In this document: positions 8,325-17,593 of the stretch, in pieces
Numbering within the stretch: position 1 is the first letter of the stretch
Layout of the letters: every line of letters starts with the position of its first letter
Assembly (NCBI RefSeq): GCF_023101665.1
Contig: NZ_CP082161.1
Location: forward strand, 6,324,001-6,388,000
Length of the DNA: 64,000 bases
Direction: 5' to 3'
DNA from: Bradyrhizobium sp. 195
Lineage (GTDB): Bacteria > Pseudomonadota > Alphaproteobacteria > Rhizobiales > Xanthobacteraceae
Translations under genes and position numbers: made by a program
The notes under the pieces: model-generated
What the model was told of the DNA's origin: nothing
The model's database searches: none
What the model saw: only the letters and a program-made list of their open reading frames with translations

Positions 8325-9102
8325 TCAGAGGGAGCGCGCGATCAGCATTTTCATGATCTCGTTAGTGCCGCCATAGATCTTCTGAATGCGTGCGTCCACG
8401 AACATGCGTGAGATAGGGTACTCCTCCGTGTAGCCGTATCCCCCATGCAGCTGGAGGCATTCGTCCGCTGTCTGGACCTCCTTTTCGGAGCACCACCACT
8501 TTGCCATCGACGCGGTCGTCGCATCCAGCTCGCCTTGGATCAGGCGCTCAACGCACCAGTCGACGAAGACTCTCGCTATGGTCGCCTCGGCCTTTCTCTC
8601 GGCCAGCTCGTGTTCTGAAACTCCAAGATCGGCTTGCCGAATGCCTTTCGCTCCCTGGTGTATTCGGCGGTAAGATCCACCGCTCTCTCCATCGCCGCCA
8701 CCGAGGCGATTGCGATCAATAGCCGCTCGCGCGGCAATTGCTGCATGAGCTGGACGAAGCTCTTGCCTTCCTCGGAGCCGAGCAGATTTCCCCTCGGAAC
8801 GATCGTCTCTTCAAAAAGCAGCTCGGATGTATCTGACGCATTGAGGCCGATCTTGTCGAGATCCTCGGCGGAAACCCGGCGCATCCTCCGTCTCCAGCAC
8901 GATTAATGAGAGCCCCGTTCGCGCCCGGGCCGCCTGTGCGCGCGACAACAACCACGAGATCCGCGCACTGCCCGTTGGTGATGAAGGTCTTCTGGCCGTT
9001 CAAGGCGTAGTGGTCTCCGTCGAGCCGGGCTTGCGTGCGGACGCCTTGCAGGTCAGATCCGGTTCCAGGCTCGGTGGAGGCGCCGCTTGGAGTCGCTCCG
9101 AT
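8325..9102 (-). pseudogene. Acyl-CoA dehydrogenase remnant (truncated, several frameshifts)
   Basis: Acyl-CoA dehydrogenase sequence can be followed across three frames. It goes from STEPGTGSDLQGVRTQARLD (near 9090-9030) through NGQKTFITNGQCADL and EDLDKIGLNASDTSELLFEE to ECLQLHGGYGYTEEYPISRM and MLIARSL at 8325. Frame breaks fall near 8905, 8870 and 8620; the last removes about 4 bases in NTSFELAERK. The first ~130 residues of the family are missing, and the remnant begins directly at the stop of the phosphotransferase gene. It is certainly inactive as written and is probably an old paralogue of the gene at 10173. Confidence 0.88.
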
Positions 9103-10176
9103 TCAGGCCCCTGCCCGCTCGGCAAAGGACCACGCGGTCTGCGCCAGAGGCTCGATCCGCGATTCCATTTCGGCGGCACGTGGATGTGCCGCCGTGCCAT
9201 CGCGCACCCGACCGATCACACCCTGCCCAATGCAGACAATACGATAGAGATTGTAAGCGAGGTACCAATTCAGGTCAGATATGCTCCGCCTGTGCGTCTG
9301 CTCAGTATAGAGTGCGACCATTTCCTCGATGCCTGGAATGCCCAATGCATCGAGATCCAATCCGGCGAGCCCGCTCCGACCATCCGGAGGAATCACCCAG
9401 TGGGACAGAAAATAGGTGAAGTCAGCCAAGGGATCGCCGAGTGTGGAAAGCTCCCAGTCCAGGACGGCCGCGATCTGCGTGTCATTCCTGGAGAAGATCA
9501 GATTGTCGAGACGGTAATCGCCATGCACGATCGACACCCTCTCCTGTGGCGGCACCGTGGCGGGAAGCCAGCGTATCAGCCTCTCCATGGGATCGATCCG
9601 CTGCGTTTCCGAGGCTCGGTACTGTTTAGACCAGCGGTCGATCTGACGGGAGAAATAGTTCCCCGGCTTGCCGTAAGTCGACAAACCGATGGTCTCGGGA
9701 TCGATCATGTGAAGGCGTGCCAGGGTTAAAACCTCGGCTCTGTAGAGAGCGCGCCTCTCTCGTGCGCTGAGCTGCGGCAGCGTACCATCCCAATGGTGCC
9801 CGCCATCGATCCACTCCATCACATAGAAAGCCGATCCGATCACCTCCTCGTCCGCACAGAAGGCGATGGGCCGCGGCACCGGAAAACCCGTTCCTCGAAG
9901 AGCCGCCATTACCTTGTACTCGCGATCGATCGCATGGGCAGACGGTAGCAGCTTGCCCATAGGTTTCCTTCTCAGTGCGTACGCACCTGAGGCGCTCTGG
10001 ACCTTGTAGGTAGGGTTCGATTGACCGCCATCGATTTGCGCGATCGTGATCGGCTCCGCCAGCTCCGGGACGTTCATTTTCAGCCAGGCGAGCAGGCGGG
10101 GTCCGACGGTGCGGGAGCGGCCGTCCGCAGTAGCTACCGGCGTGAGCTGATCTTCGATATCGCTCCTCGTTATCAC
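9103..10176 (-). CDS. APH-family phosphotransferase associated with acyl-CoA dehydrogenases
   Basis: The 357-residue protein has the kinase-like catalytic segment [13 protein letters not shown] (HGDxxxxN, near residue 210) and the metal-binding [16 protein letters not shown] near 240. This subfamily is the stand-alone form of the kinase domain found N-terminal in eukaryotic ACAD10/ACAD11, which acts on 4-hydroxyacyl-CoAs (established knowledge). The GTG start overlaps the stop of the acyl-CoA dehydrogenase gene (GTGA), so the two are likely coupled. It may phosphorylate a hydroxyacyl-CoA before elimination to the enoyl-CoA (inference). Confidence 0.88.
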   Translation of the reverse strand: MITRSDIEDQLTPVATADGRSRTVGPRLLAWLKMNVPELAEPITIAQIDGGQSNPTYKVQSASGAYALRRKPMGKLLPSAHAIDREYKVMAALRGTGFPVPRPIAFCADEEVIGSAFYVMEWIDGGHHWDGTLPQLSARERRALYRAEVLTLARLHMIDPETIGLSTYGKPGNYFSRQIDRWSKQYRASETQRIDPMERLIRWLPATVPPQERVSIVHGDYRLDNLIFSRNDTQIAAVLDWELSTLGDPLADFTYFLSHWVIPPDGRSGLAGLDLDALGIPGIEEMVALYTEQTHRRSISDLNWYLAYNLYRIVCIGQGVIGRVRDGTAAHPRAAEMESRIEPLAQTAWSFAERAGA

Positions 10177-11417
10177 GACTTTCTTCCCCCAAGGCGCTTC
10201 TTGAACTCGATATGAGCGATCTGGCGGTTGTGAACCTCGTCAGGGCCGTCGGCCAAGCGCATGATCCTCATCAAGGCGTATTCGCGAGCAAGGCCGAAGT
10301 CTTCGCTTACGCCGGCTGCGCCGTGCGCCTGAATGGCATCGTCGATCACTCGCAGGGCCGCCCGGGGAGCGGCAACCTTGATCATTGCGATCTCCAGCTT
10401 CGCCTCCTTATTGCCGACCCTGTCCATCATGTCTGCCGCCTTGAGACAAAGCAAACGCGCCATCTCGATGTCGATACGAGCTTCCGCGACTCGCTGTTCC
10501 CAGATCGACTGCTCCGACAACTTCTTCCCGAAGGCCGTGCGATTCAGCAGCCGCGTCGTCATCTTCTCCAGCGCAGTTTCAGCGACGCCGATCGTGCGCA
10601 TGCAATGATGGATGCGGCCCGGCCCGAGGCGTCCCTGCGCGATCTCGAATCCTCTTCCCTCACCGAGCAGCAGATTGGCGGCCGGGACACGCACGTTGTC
10701 GAGCAGGATTTGTGCGTGGCCGTGGGGCGCATCATCATATCCAAACACCGGAAGCATCCTCTCGATGCTGACACCCGGGGTGTCGAGTGGAACGAGGATC
10801 TGAGACTGCTGCTGATGGGCCGGGCCGGTCGTCGCAGTCTTGCCCATCACGATCGCGATCTTGCAGCGCGGATCTCCAGCACCGGATGACCACCACTTCC
10901 TTCCATTGACGACGTAGTGGTCGCCATCTCGCTTTATGGAGGTTTCGATGTTGGTGGCGTCGGACGACGCTACCGCCGGCTCCGTCATCAAAAAGGCTGA
11001 CCGGATCTCACCTTGCACGAGCGGTCGCAACCACCGCTCTTTTTGCTCCTTGGTCCCGTAGCGGTGAAGCACCTCCATGTTGCCGGTATCGGGCGCCGAG
11101 CAGTTGAAGACTTCGGAGGCGAAGAAGACCTTGCCCATCTCCTCGGCGCATAACGCGTATTCGAGATTCGAGAGCCCGGCGCCCTTGAATTCGTCTGTGT
11201 CATGATGATCGGACGGGGGAAGGAACAGATTCCAAAGACCTTGCGATTTGGCCCGTTGCTTAAGCTCTTCAACGATCGGAACGACGCGCCAACGATCGGG
11301 ACCGAAACCCGCGATCTGAGATTCGTAGGTCGAGACGGACGGGTAGATGTGCTGGTGCATGAACCCGACGATTCGGTCGCGCCAGACGCGCTGCTGCTCA
11401 CTCAGAGTAAAATCCAT
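10173..11417 (-). CDS. Acyl-CoA dehydrogenase (ACAD11-like)
   Basis: The product is 414 residues and full length. It has [16 protein letters not shown] near residue 140 (FAD/substrate site), [16 protein letters not shown], and a C-terminal [14 protein letters not shown]...[19 protein letters not shown] region, all typical of ACAD10/11-type enzymes. It uses FAD and transfers electrons to ETF. A well-placed AAGGA precedes the ATG. Its pairing with the APH-family gene suggests action on 4-hydroxy or other unusual acyl-CoAs. Confidence 0.93.
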   Translation of the reverse strand: MDFTLSEQQRVWRDRIVGFMHQHIYPSVSTYESQIAGFGPDRWRVVPIVEELKQRAKSQGLWNLFLPPSDHHDTDEFKGAGLSNLEYALCAEEMGKVFFASEVFNCSAPDTGNMEVLHRYGTKEQKERWLRPLVQGEIRSAFLMTEPAVASSDATNIETSIKRDGDHYVVNGRKWWSSGAGDPRCKIAIVMGKTATTGPAHQQQSQILVPLDTPGVSIERMLPVFGYDDAPHGHAQILLDNVRVPAANLLLGEGRGFEIAQGRLGPGRIHHCMRTIGVAETALEKMTTRLLNRTAFGKKLSEQSIWEQRVAEARIDIEMARLLCLKAADMMDRVGNKEAKLEIAMIKVAAPRAALRVIDDAIQAHGAAGVSEDFGLAREYALMRIMRLADGPDEVHNRQIAHIEFKKRLGGRKS

Positions 11418-11488
11418 TCTCTTGGTCCTTTCATGCCAGGGGTAGCTGCAGCTCGATCATTGACGCGAATTGACACCGCCAATGCTCA

Positions 11489-12706
11489 TCAGTCTCCGCG
11501 CAGTGCGTCTCCGAAGATGACCCATTCCGTTCCGTCGAACCGGGCGAGGTACGCATCTCGGATCGGCCGATAGTCCGAAGAGCTCGTATTGATGCTGATG
11601 CCAGGCAGGAGCAGCGGCAGGCGAATATCTTTCAAACTCGATGCCTGCTTCATGATGTTCTCTCGTGTCAGATCGTCCCCACAACGCGTGAGCACTTCGC
11701 GGAGCGCATTGCCGAGAAGGTAAGCGTAGACGGCGTAGGAGTCGCTCTGCACGACGTCGGGCACATAGTCCCTCATGAAAGCAATGAACTCGGCGACGTC
11801 AGGTTCTGATTGGGTCGCCGGCGTCACCAGTTTGACCGACAGCATTGTGACAAGCCCTTCCGCTTTTTCGAGGCCGGCGGGCTTCAGTACCGCTTCGATA
11901 TTCGGGCAACTACCGGAAAGAAAGCGCAAGTCGGGACGCCATCCGATGGTATAGGCTGTCCGGATCGCCTGGGCGCAGGCCCGGGGGGTAACGCTGTAGA
12001 TCATGAAGGCATCGGCCTTCGTCGTCGCAAGCCGCGCGATTTCGGAATCGATCGTCGGATATTGCAGGTCGAACGGAAGAGCCAGAGCTACGACCTTCGA
12101 CTCGTCGTTGCCCAAGGCCTCCTTCACTCCCTTCATGAACTCCTTACCGGCGTCGTCGTTTTGATAGAGGATTGCGACCCTGCCGCTAGGATATTTGCCT
12201 CTGAAATAGCGCAGATGGATTTTCGCCTCGTCGGCGTAGTTCGGCTGCCATGAGAGAGCCATCGTCCACGGAAAATGAGCAGGATCGTTCCACTTCTCCG
12301 CGGAAGACCCGATGAATAGCTGAGGCACCTTGTTGGTGTTCAGATATTTCTGGGTCGCGGTGTTGGGCGCGGTGCCAATGGTTCCGAAGATCAGGGAAAC
12401 CCCGTCGTCCTCGACCAGCTTGCGCGTCTGCTCGACCGTCTTCGGCGGCGAGAACGCATCGTCGCGGCTGACGAACTGGACCCTGCGGCCGTTCACGCCA
12501 CCCTTCGCGTTGATCATCTTGAAATACGCGTCGAGCGCCTTGCCTATGGTACTGAGCGAGGATGCCGGCCCGCTGTACGGCATTGTATTGCCGATCTTGA
12601 TTTCGGTATCGCTGACTCCCGGTCCATACAGTTTCTCTGCGTGGGCGCTTCCAATCAGGACTACCAACAAACCAGCAATCACTGTAGCTGACCTTGATGC
12701 GAACAT
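11489..12706 (-). CDS. ABC transporter substrate-binding protein, LIV family
   Basis: The 405-residue protein is read from ATG at 12706, which gives a good signal peptide (MFASRSATVIAGLLVVLIGS, then AHA before EKLYG). The open frame begins at 12757 but would place 17 polar residues before the signal. The mature part carries VSDTEIKIGNTMPYSGPAS and KGGVNGRRVQFVSRDD, as in type I LIV-family binding proteins. No permease genes are adjacent, so it may share the livGFHM transporter or one elsewhere. It follows the acyl-CoA ligase gene in the same direction. Confidence 0.9.
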   Translation of the reverse strand: MFASRSATVIAGLLVVLIGSAHAEKLYGPGVSDTEIKIGNTMPYSGPASSLSTIGKALDAYFKMINAKGGVNGRRVQFVSRDDAFSPPKTVEQTRKLVEDDGVSLIFGTIGTAPNTATQKYLNTNKVPQLFIGSSAEKWNDPAHFPWTMALSWQPNYADEAKIHLRYFRGKYPSGRVAILYQNDDAGKEFMKGVKEALGNDESKVVALALPFDLQYPTIDSEIARLATTKADAFMIYSVTPRACAQAIRTAYTIGWRPDLRFLSGSCPNIEAVLKPAGLEKAEGLVTMLSVKLVTPATQSEPDVAEFIAFMRDYVPDVVQSDSYAVYAYLLGNALREVLTRCGDDLTRENIMKQASSLKDIRLPLLLPGISINTSSSDYRPIRDAYLARFDGTEWVIFGDALRGD

Positions 12707-12753
12707 TGCGCTACCCTCATCTGTGGCTGAATGACGAACCTTGCCAGCCGCTC

Positions 12754-14484
12754 TCATTTCGAGCTGGACAAGTCGTCTCGAAGTTCGCCTTTCAGGACCT
12801 TCCCTGCCGCGTTTCTTGGAAGAGGCTGCCTCCTGATGTGAATTTTGCTCGGCACCTTGAAGCGCGCCAGATTCTCAAGCGCATACGAGATCAGGTCTTC
12901 TTCAGTTGTAGAAGCATTGGAGCGGACTTGGACGACGGCGGCGATTTCCTCGCCTAGCTCAGGGTGAGGCAGCCCGATGACGGCGGCTTCAAGGACTTGC
13001 GGATGGGATAGGAGCGAATTCTCGATCTCTATCGAGTAGACGTTCTCGCCGCCCCGGATGATGATGTCCTTGGTACGATCGACAATGTACAGGAAGCCGT
13101 CTGCGTCGAGCCGACCGAGGTCTCCCGTCTTCAGCCAACCGTCCGTAATTGCCGCGGCCGACGCTTCCGGGTTATTCCAATAACCTTGGATCACACCCGC
13201 GCTGCGCACCCAGATCTCGCCGATCTGCCCGGTCGCAACCGTCTGGCCGGACTCTGGATCCACCACCTTCACATCAACGCCTGGGAGCGGATACCCAACG
13301 CTGCCTGGATGGCTGAGGTAGTCGCGCCCCCACACCGCGCTGATAAGACCTGAGGACTCGGTCAAGCCGTATCCGTTGCCGGGAATAGATCGGGGAAGGG
13401 CATTACCAATCTGGGAGGGAAGTTCAGGAGGAGCCGGTGCGCCACTAAATCCGATCGCCTGCAAGCTGGAGAGATCGCGCCCCGATTGTTGCGCGCTGGC
13501 TAAGGCCTGCAGAACGATCGTCGGTACTCCGGTGAAGCTGTTGACCTTTTCTCTTTCGACGAGCTCGAGCGCCTGGTTCGCATCCCACTTGTACATCAGA
13601 ACGATCTTTCCGCCGCTTGCCATCGCAGAAACCAGGTGCGCGTAGCAGCCGATCACGTGAAAGAGCGGGACGGCAAGAAGAGCCGTGGATTGCCCTGCCG
13701 ACATCTGGGAAAGCTGCTGTAACGTCGCGCCCTCGCGAAGGACGGTGCGGGCGCGAGCGATCGACACGTTGCTCAAGAACGTGCAGACGGCGCGATGCGA
13801 GCTGAGCGCGCCTTTGGCGCGTCCCGTAGTTCCCGATGTATAAAAGATTGTTGCGGGATCATCCGGGTCGATCTCGACCGCACTGGGCCAATCGGCTTCG
13901 GCATCGTCATTGCGATCCACGATCGATGCGAAGGTTCGCACCTCTGGCGTGATTTCGGTACCACGCGCGACGATAGTGGCGCTGATCTTGTTCTTTGGAA
14001 TGAAGGTCCGAAGACGGCTATATCGCTCCGCATCGAGGATCACGACCCGCGCGCCGCAGTCGTCAATTCCATAGCTCAGTTCGGCGCCGGTCCACCAGGC
14101 GTTCAGGGGCACCGCAATCGCACCGATTGTCACCGCGGCCCAAAAGGCGACAGACCACTCCGGAAGATTACGCATGGCGATCGCGATTCGATCGCCCTTC
14201 TTCACTCCATACGATTCCAGCAGCTCTCGAGCGAGCCGCCGGACCATCTGACGATGACGATCAAACGTCAGTCGCTCACTATCGTACACCAGGTATTCTC
14301 GATCGGGCCATGACTGCCCGCGCTCAAACACAGCACCAAGATGCAGGGGAGTACTCTTGTAGACCCTCGCCGACGTTGGACCGATTCCGATGCTGTGCAT
14401 CTCGAACGGCCCCCCCGGCTCGGTCAGCAACCGGTCGACGTCCGAACGGCTTGGAAATGCGGCATCTGTTCCTTGCGCGACCAT
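12754..14484 (-). CDS. AMP-forming acyl-CoA synthetase
   Basis: The 576-residue ligase shows the adenylation motifs in order: FYTSGTTGRAKGALSSH (P-loop-like), GNGYGLTESSG, WLKTGDLGRLDADGF and the C-terminal PRNAAGKVLKGEL with the catalytic Lys. It activates a carboxylic acid to its CoA thioester in the cytoplasm and probably begins the pathway served by the acyl-CoA dehydrogenase, hydratase and binding protein around it. The N-terminus is about 30 residues longer than in many relatives. Confidence 0.93.
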   Translation of the reverse strand: MVAQGTDAAFPSRSDVDRLLTEPGGPFEMHSIGIGPTSARVYKSTPLHLGAVFERGQSWPDREYLVYDSERLTFDRHRQMVRRLARELLESYGVKKGDRIAIAMRNLPEWSVAFWAAVTIGAIAVPLNAWWTGAELSYGIDDCGARVVILDAERYSRLRTFIPKNKISATIVARGTEITPEVRTFASIVDRNDDAEADWPSAVEIDPDDPATIFYTSGTTGRAKGALSSHRAVCTFLSNVSIARARTVLREGATLQQLSQMSAGQSTALLAVPLFHVIGCYAHLVSAMASGGKIVLMYKWDANQALELVEREKVNSFTGVPTIVLQALASAQQSGRDLSSLQAIGFSGAPAPPELPSQIGNALPRSIPGNGYGLTESSGLISAVWGRDYLSHPGSVGYPLPGVDVKVVDPESGQTVATGQIGEIWVRSAGVIQGYWNNPEASAAAITDGWLKTGDLGRLDADGFLYIVDRTKDIIIRGGENVYSIEIENSLLSHPQVLEAAVIGLPHPELGEEIAAVVQVRSNASTTEEDLISYALENLARFKVPSKIHIRRQPLPRNAAGKVLKGELRDDLSSSK

Positions 14485-14540
14485 GGATTGATTCCACCCG
14501 TGATATCCGCTGCCGTTTTGCAGCTGTTGTTTTGCAGCGC

Positions 14541-14573
14541 TCGCTCCCGGAAACGATTGGCCTCCGGGAGCGA
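14541..14573 (-). terminator. Strong hairpin between the hydratase and ligase genes
   Basis: TCGCTCCCGGA (14541-14551) and TCCGGGAGCGA (14563-14573) are perfect 11-bp arms with an 11-base loop, 8 bases past the stop of the hydratase gene. No T run follows on the minus strand, so it may attenuate transcription or protect the 3' end rather than fully terminate. Confidence 0.5.
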
Positions 14574-14580
14574 CAGACGA

Positions 14581-15402
14581 CTAGCTCTGCCAAAAGTCCC
14601 GGGAGAGACGCCGACGCTTCTCACGACCTTCCTTCGTGGTGAAATCGGAGATGCCCGCGGTCGAATCCTTCGGCACGCCGGTCACAGGCTTCAGGAATGG
14701 ATGCGGCTGGATCGGGCGTTCGAGAGACAGCGCCTGGTCGACGGTCATGTCAGCGCTCTTGTTCAGGGCGAACTTGGTTCGACGGAGCGAGATGGGGTTC
14801 TTGGCGAGCATGACCTTCACCAGGGCATCGACCTCCTTGTCGAGCTCGGCAGGCGCGCACAGGCGATTCACGAGATCATAACGCTCTGCGGTTTGCGCGC
14901 TGAACAGGGCGCCGATCATGTTCCATTCTTTTGCCTTGCGGCGACCGGCAAAGCGGTTGATGCGAGAAATGCCGCCCCAACCCGGGGTGATGTCCCAATC
15001 GATCTCCGGCATGCCCCAGCGGGAGCGATCCGTTGCGATTACGAAATCGCACACCAGAGTGAGCTCAAGACCGCCGCCGGTGCAGACGCCGTCGACCGCC
15101 GCAATCGTCACCGGTGTGAGGTTCTCGAGGATGTTGACCGTCTCCTGGTACAGCTCGACCTGCCAGTATGCGTCGTCGGGCTCCCACTGATTGAACTCCT
15201 TGATGTCGTCGCCCGCGCAGAATGTGTCGCCGGCCCCCTTTAGGATCAGGACGCGGCAGGCCCGATCGGCCCTCACCTGACGAAACACTTGGTTCAATTC
15301 GGCCGAAAGCTGCTTGTCCAGCGCGTTGTGAACCTTCGGCCTGTTGAGCGTGACCGTCGTGATCTCGCCCTTACGATCGTAGATCAGTTTCTCGTATGCC
15401 AT
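14581..15402 (-). CDS. Enoyl-CoA hydratase/isomerase family protein
   Basis: The 273-residue crotonase-fold protein starts at ATG 15402 (MAYEKLIYDRKGEITTV), preceded by GGAGGA. The longer open frame to 15555 runs into the operator region and is not credible. Oxyanion-hole segments CAGDDIKEF and GVCTGGGLELTL and a glutamate in RWGMPEIDWDITPGWGG fit an active hydratase or hydrolase. The basic C-terminal tail (EGREKRRRLSRDFW) is somewhat unusual. It is divergent from the HxlR-type regulator gene, which likely controls it. Confidence 0.92.
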   Translation of the reverse strand: MAYEKLIYDRKGEITTVTLNRPKVHNALDKQLSAELNQVFRQVRADRACRVLILKGAGDTFCAGDDIKEFNQWEPDDAYWQVELYQETVNILENLTPVTIAAVDGVCTGGGLELTLVCDFVIATDRSRWGMPEIDWDITPGWGGISRINRFAGRRKAKEWNMIGALFSAQTAERYDLVNRLCAPAELDKEVDALVKVMLAKNPISLRRTKFALNKSADMTVDQALSLERPIQPHPFLKPVTGVPKDSTAGISDFTTKEGREKRRRLSRDFWQS

Positions 15403-15427
15403 TTGATTTTGATCCTCCATATGCATG

Positions 15428-15469
15428 CTTGCATAAGGGAAGAATACATGATTACTTCCCTTACGCAAG
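15428..15469. promoter_or_regulatory. 42-bp inverted-repeat operator
   Basis: CTTGCATAAGGGAAG (15428-15442) and CTTCCCTTACGCAAG (15455-15469) are inverted copies that match at 14 of 15 positions, 12 bases apart. They lie between the hydratase gene (minus) and the double-HxlR regulator gene (plus). The size and symmetry suggest a binding site for that regulator controlling both genes. Confidence 0.7.
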
Positions 15470-15575
15470 TTACAATCGTCGCTGCGTTGCCGCATCGGCA
15501 TATTCGTGAGGAATCTGAGTGCGCTGCGAACTCCATAACCCTTGTACGGAATCAAAATCCGTTCGATACGGAATT

Positions 15576-16508
15576 ATGAAACGTGGGAAGGGCACATCAC
15601 ATTTTGATCCGATCTACCGGACGGGCGAGCTTTTGGGAGACGCCTGGTCCTGGATGATTCTTCGCGAAGCAATTTTCGAAGGCGCCACAAGGTTCGGCGA
15701 ATTTCAGGAGCGTTTGGCTATCTCGCCGAAAGTCCTTACGGCAAGGTTGGGTATGCTGTCAGAAGGCGGGCTGTTCGAGAGGCATATGCTCGAAGGTCGT
15801 GGCGCCCCGGTCGAATATCGACTGACAGACATGGGAAGAGACTTCACCGCGTGCCTCCTCAGCGCAATGAGATGGGGATCGCGGTGGCAGGAAACCAAGG
15901 CGAGGCCGCGCCAGAGGACCGTCGTCACTCACGAGAGAGGCGGGCATCCGTTCGTGGCCGAATTCCGCTGCTCGCATTGCCGAGAACCCATCCGTTCCCG
16001 CGACATCGCGGTCGTTTCGATGCATCGAGCCTCTGCGGACCTTATCGGTCACAAGCGGCAGCGCATGCCCGATCTTGATGTGATCGATCGCTCAGGGACA
16101 TGTCCGATAGCATACACGCTGCGCGTTATCGGAGACCGTTGGAGCTCTTTGGTGATCCGCGAGTGCTTCCTGGGAACAAAACGATTCAGCGAATTCGAGG
16201 AGCATCTCGGAATTGCTCCCAACATCCTGTCGAGCCGGCTCGAGCGGCTGGCTCAACTCGGTGTTCTCATCGCGAGCCCAATTTCCGACCAAGGGACGCG
16301 CTTTGTCTACAGGCTGACGGAAAAGGGGCACGACCTCTATGAAGTGCCCTTAGCACTTCTTACCTGGGGCGAGCGTTGGCTCGCGCGTGGCGAAAGCCTG
16401 ACGGAGCTTACGCACATCCCTTGCGGCCACCGGTTGCGCGCTCTGTTCTGCTGCGGATCTTGCGGAGTTCGCGCGGCCTTTGACGATCTGGCTTTCCGTG
16501 CAAGATAG
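15576..16508 (+). CDS. Transcriptional regulator with two HxlR domains and two zinc-ribbon-like segments
   Basis: The 310-residue protein repeats the layout of the regulator at 7084. Winged helix 1 runs from DPIYRTGELLGDAWSWMILREAIF to MRWGSRW and is followed by THERGGHPFVAEFRCSHC. Winged helix 2 runs from CPIAYTLRVIGDRWSSLVIRECFLG to LTWGERW and is followed by THIPCGHRLRALFCCGSC. The start at 15576 (MKRGKGTSHFD) removes 19 residues read through the promoter region. It probably represses or activates the divergent hydratase gene, and perhaps the hydratase gene at 16611, in response to an acyl-CoA or aromatic ligand (inference). Confidence 0.88.
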   Translation: MKRGKGTSHFDPIYRTGELLGDAWSWMILREAIFEGATRFGEFQERLAISPKVLTARLGMLSEGGLFERHMLEGRGAPVEYRLTDMGRDFTACLLSAMRWGSRWQETKARPRQRTVVTHERGGHPFVAEFRCSHCREPIRSRDIAVVSMHRASADLIGHKRQRMPDLDVIDRSGTCPIAYTLRVIGDRWSSLVIRECFLGTKRFSEFEEHLGIAPNILSSRLERLAQLGVLIASPISDQGTRFVYRLTEKGHDLYEVPLALLTWGERWLARGESLTELTHIPCGHRLRALFCCGSCGVRAAFDDLAFRAR

Positions 16509-16573
16509 CACGGCCTGACCGTGTCGGGCTGAAGCTCGCTCCACAGGCAACTCGAAGTATCGCCGCGCAGTAA

Positions 16574-16592
16574 TAGATAATATTGTTATCTA
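16574..16592. promoter_or_regulatory. Palindromic operator candidate before the third hydratase
   Basis: TAGATAA (16574-16580) and TTATCTA (16586-16592) are perfect 7-bp inverted arms around TATTG. The site lies 18 bases before the hydratase ATG and just ahead of a GAGGAGG ribosome-binding site (16597-16603), so a bound protein would block transcription or translation start. Confidence 0.55.
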
Positions 16593-16610
16593 ACCCGAGG
16601 AGGAAATGAA

Positions 16611-17417
16611 ATGAGTGTCGACTATACACGCTACCGCGAAATCAGGGCCGAGCGTGAGGCGCGCATCCTGACGCTGACTTTCAATCGGCCGGCACAGTAC
16701 AATGCCGTGAATCACGAGCTTCATGAAGAGCTATCCGACATCTTTTACGACGTTGCGAAAGACGAAGAGACAGATGTCGTCGTGCTGACGGGAGCCGGCA
16801 AGGCGTTCTGCGCTGGCGGCGATCTCCGTGCGATGAAGGAGCACGCCGACGAGCACGGAGGTCCGGGCAACTATCTTTCCCGGGTGAGCGCGAAGCGGAT
16901 CATCTATTCGCTGCTCGACCTCGAGCAGCCGATCATCGCGAAAGTGAACGGCCCGTGCGTGGGACTGGGGGCTACGATCGCCCTCTTCTGCGACATCATC
17001 TACATGGCGGACGATGCTACGATCGGTGATCCGCATGTCAAAGCCGGCGTTGTCGCTGGAGATGGAGGGGCAATCATATGGCCCCAGCTCATTGGATACG
17101 CTCGAGCGAAGGAATATCTCATGACCGGAGATGCCATTCAGGCACGCGATGCCGAACGCATGGGACTGGTGAACCACGTGGTCCCGCGAGATGGTCTCGA
17201 TCGCAAAGTACAAGAGATGGCGCAACGGCTCGCGGACGGCCCGCGAGATGCTATCCGCTGGAGCAAGGTATGCGCCAATGTAGGGTTACAGCAGCTTGCG
17301 CACTCGATCCTCGATGCTTCCATGGCCTACGAATTCCTGACCCTTCGTAGTCCCACCCACAAGGAAGCGATCCAAGCCTTTGCCGAGAAGCGCAAGCCGC
17401 GGTTCCGCGGCCTCTGA
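16611..17417 (+). CDS. Enoyl-CoA hydratase/isomerase family protein
   Basis: The 268-residue crotonase-fold protein has oxyanion-hole segments CAGGDLRAMKEHADEHGG (near residue 65) and GPCVGLGATIALFCD (near 115). The catalytic region GDPHVKAGVVAGDGGAIIWP places Gly-Asp where many hydratases have glutamates, as in several degradative crotonases. An excellent GAGGAGG precedes the ATG. It follows the HxlR-type regulator gene on the same strand but has its own palindromic operator. Confidence 0.92.
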   Translation: MSVDYTRYREIRAEREARILTLTFNRPAQYNAVNHELHEELSDIFYDVAKDEETDVVVLTGAGKAFCAGGDLRAMKEHADEHGGPGNYLSRVSAKRIIYSLLDLEQPIIAKVNGPCVGLGATIALFCDIIYMADDATIGDPHVKAGVVAGDGGAIIWPQLIGYARAKEYLMTGDAIQARDAERMGLVNHVVPRDGLDRKVQEMAQRLADGPRDAIRWSKVCANVGLQQLAHSILDASMAYEFLTLRSPTHKEAIQAFAEKRKPRFRGL

Positions 17418-17516
17418 GCGCCGTGCTGCGTACCTTGGCCGAGGAAAAGTCATACAGCAGGACAGCGTGCAACTCGGAACGTCGCACGAGACCCGGCTTG
17501 TTCTGCCGAACAATTT

Positions 17517-17535
17517 AAAAAAGCCCTTGCGGGCC
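17517..17535 (-). terminator. Terminator downstream of the tRNA 3' half
   Basis: On the minus strand GCCC-GCAA-GGGC forms a short hairpin followed by six T residues. It lies just past the CCA end of the tRNA fragment and is most simply the native terminator of the former tRNA gene. Confidence 0.6.
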
Positions 17536-17548
17536 AATCTCTTAAGGG

Positions 17549-17593
17549 TGGTGGGCGCACCAGGGCTCGAACCTGGGACCCGCTGATTAAGAG
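17549..17593 (-). tRNA. 3' half of a tRNA-Lys(CUU) gene (attachment-site remnant)
   Basis: On the minus strand the segment begins at the anticodon loop CTCTTAA (anticodon CTT). It continues through the 3' anticodon stem TCAGC, a T-arm with perfect CCAGG/CCTGG stem and TTCGAGC loop, and ends GTGCGCCC-ACCA with an encoded CCA. The 5' half (acceptor strand, D-arm, 5' anticodon stem) is absent: the upstream bases GCAGCGTGT do not pair. A break in the anticodon loop with the 3' part kept is what tyrosine-integrase insertion into tRNA genes leaves behind. It is not a functional tRNA. Confidence 0.75.
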
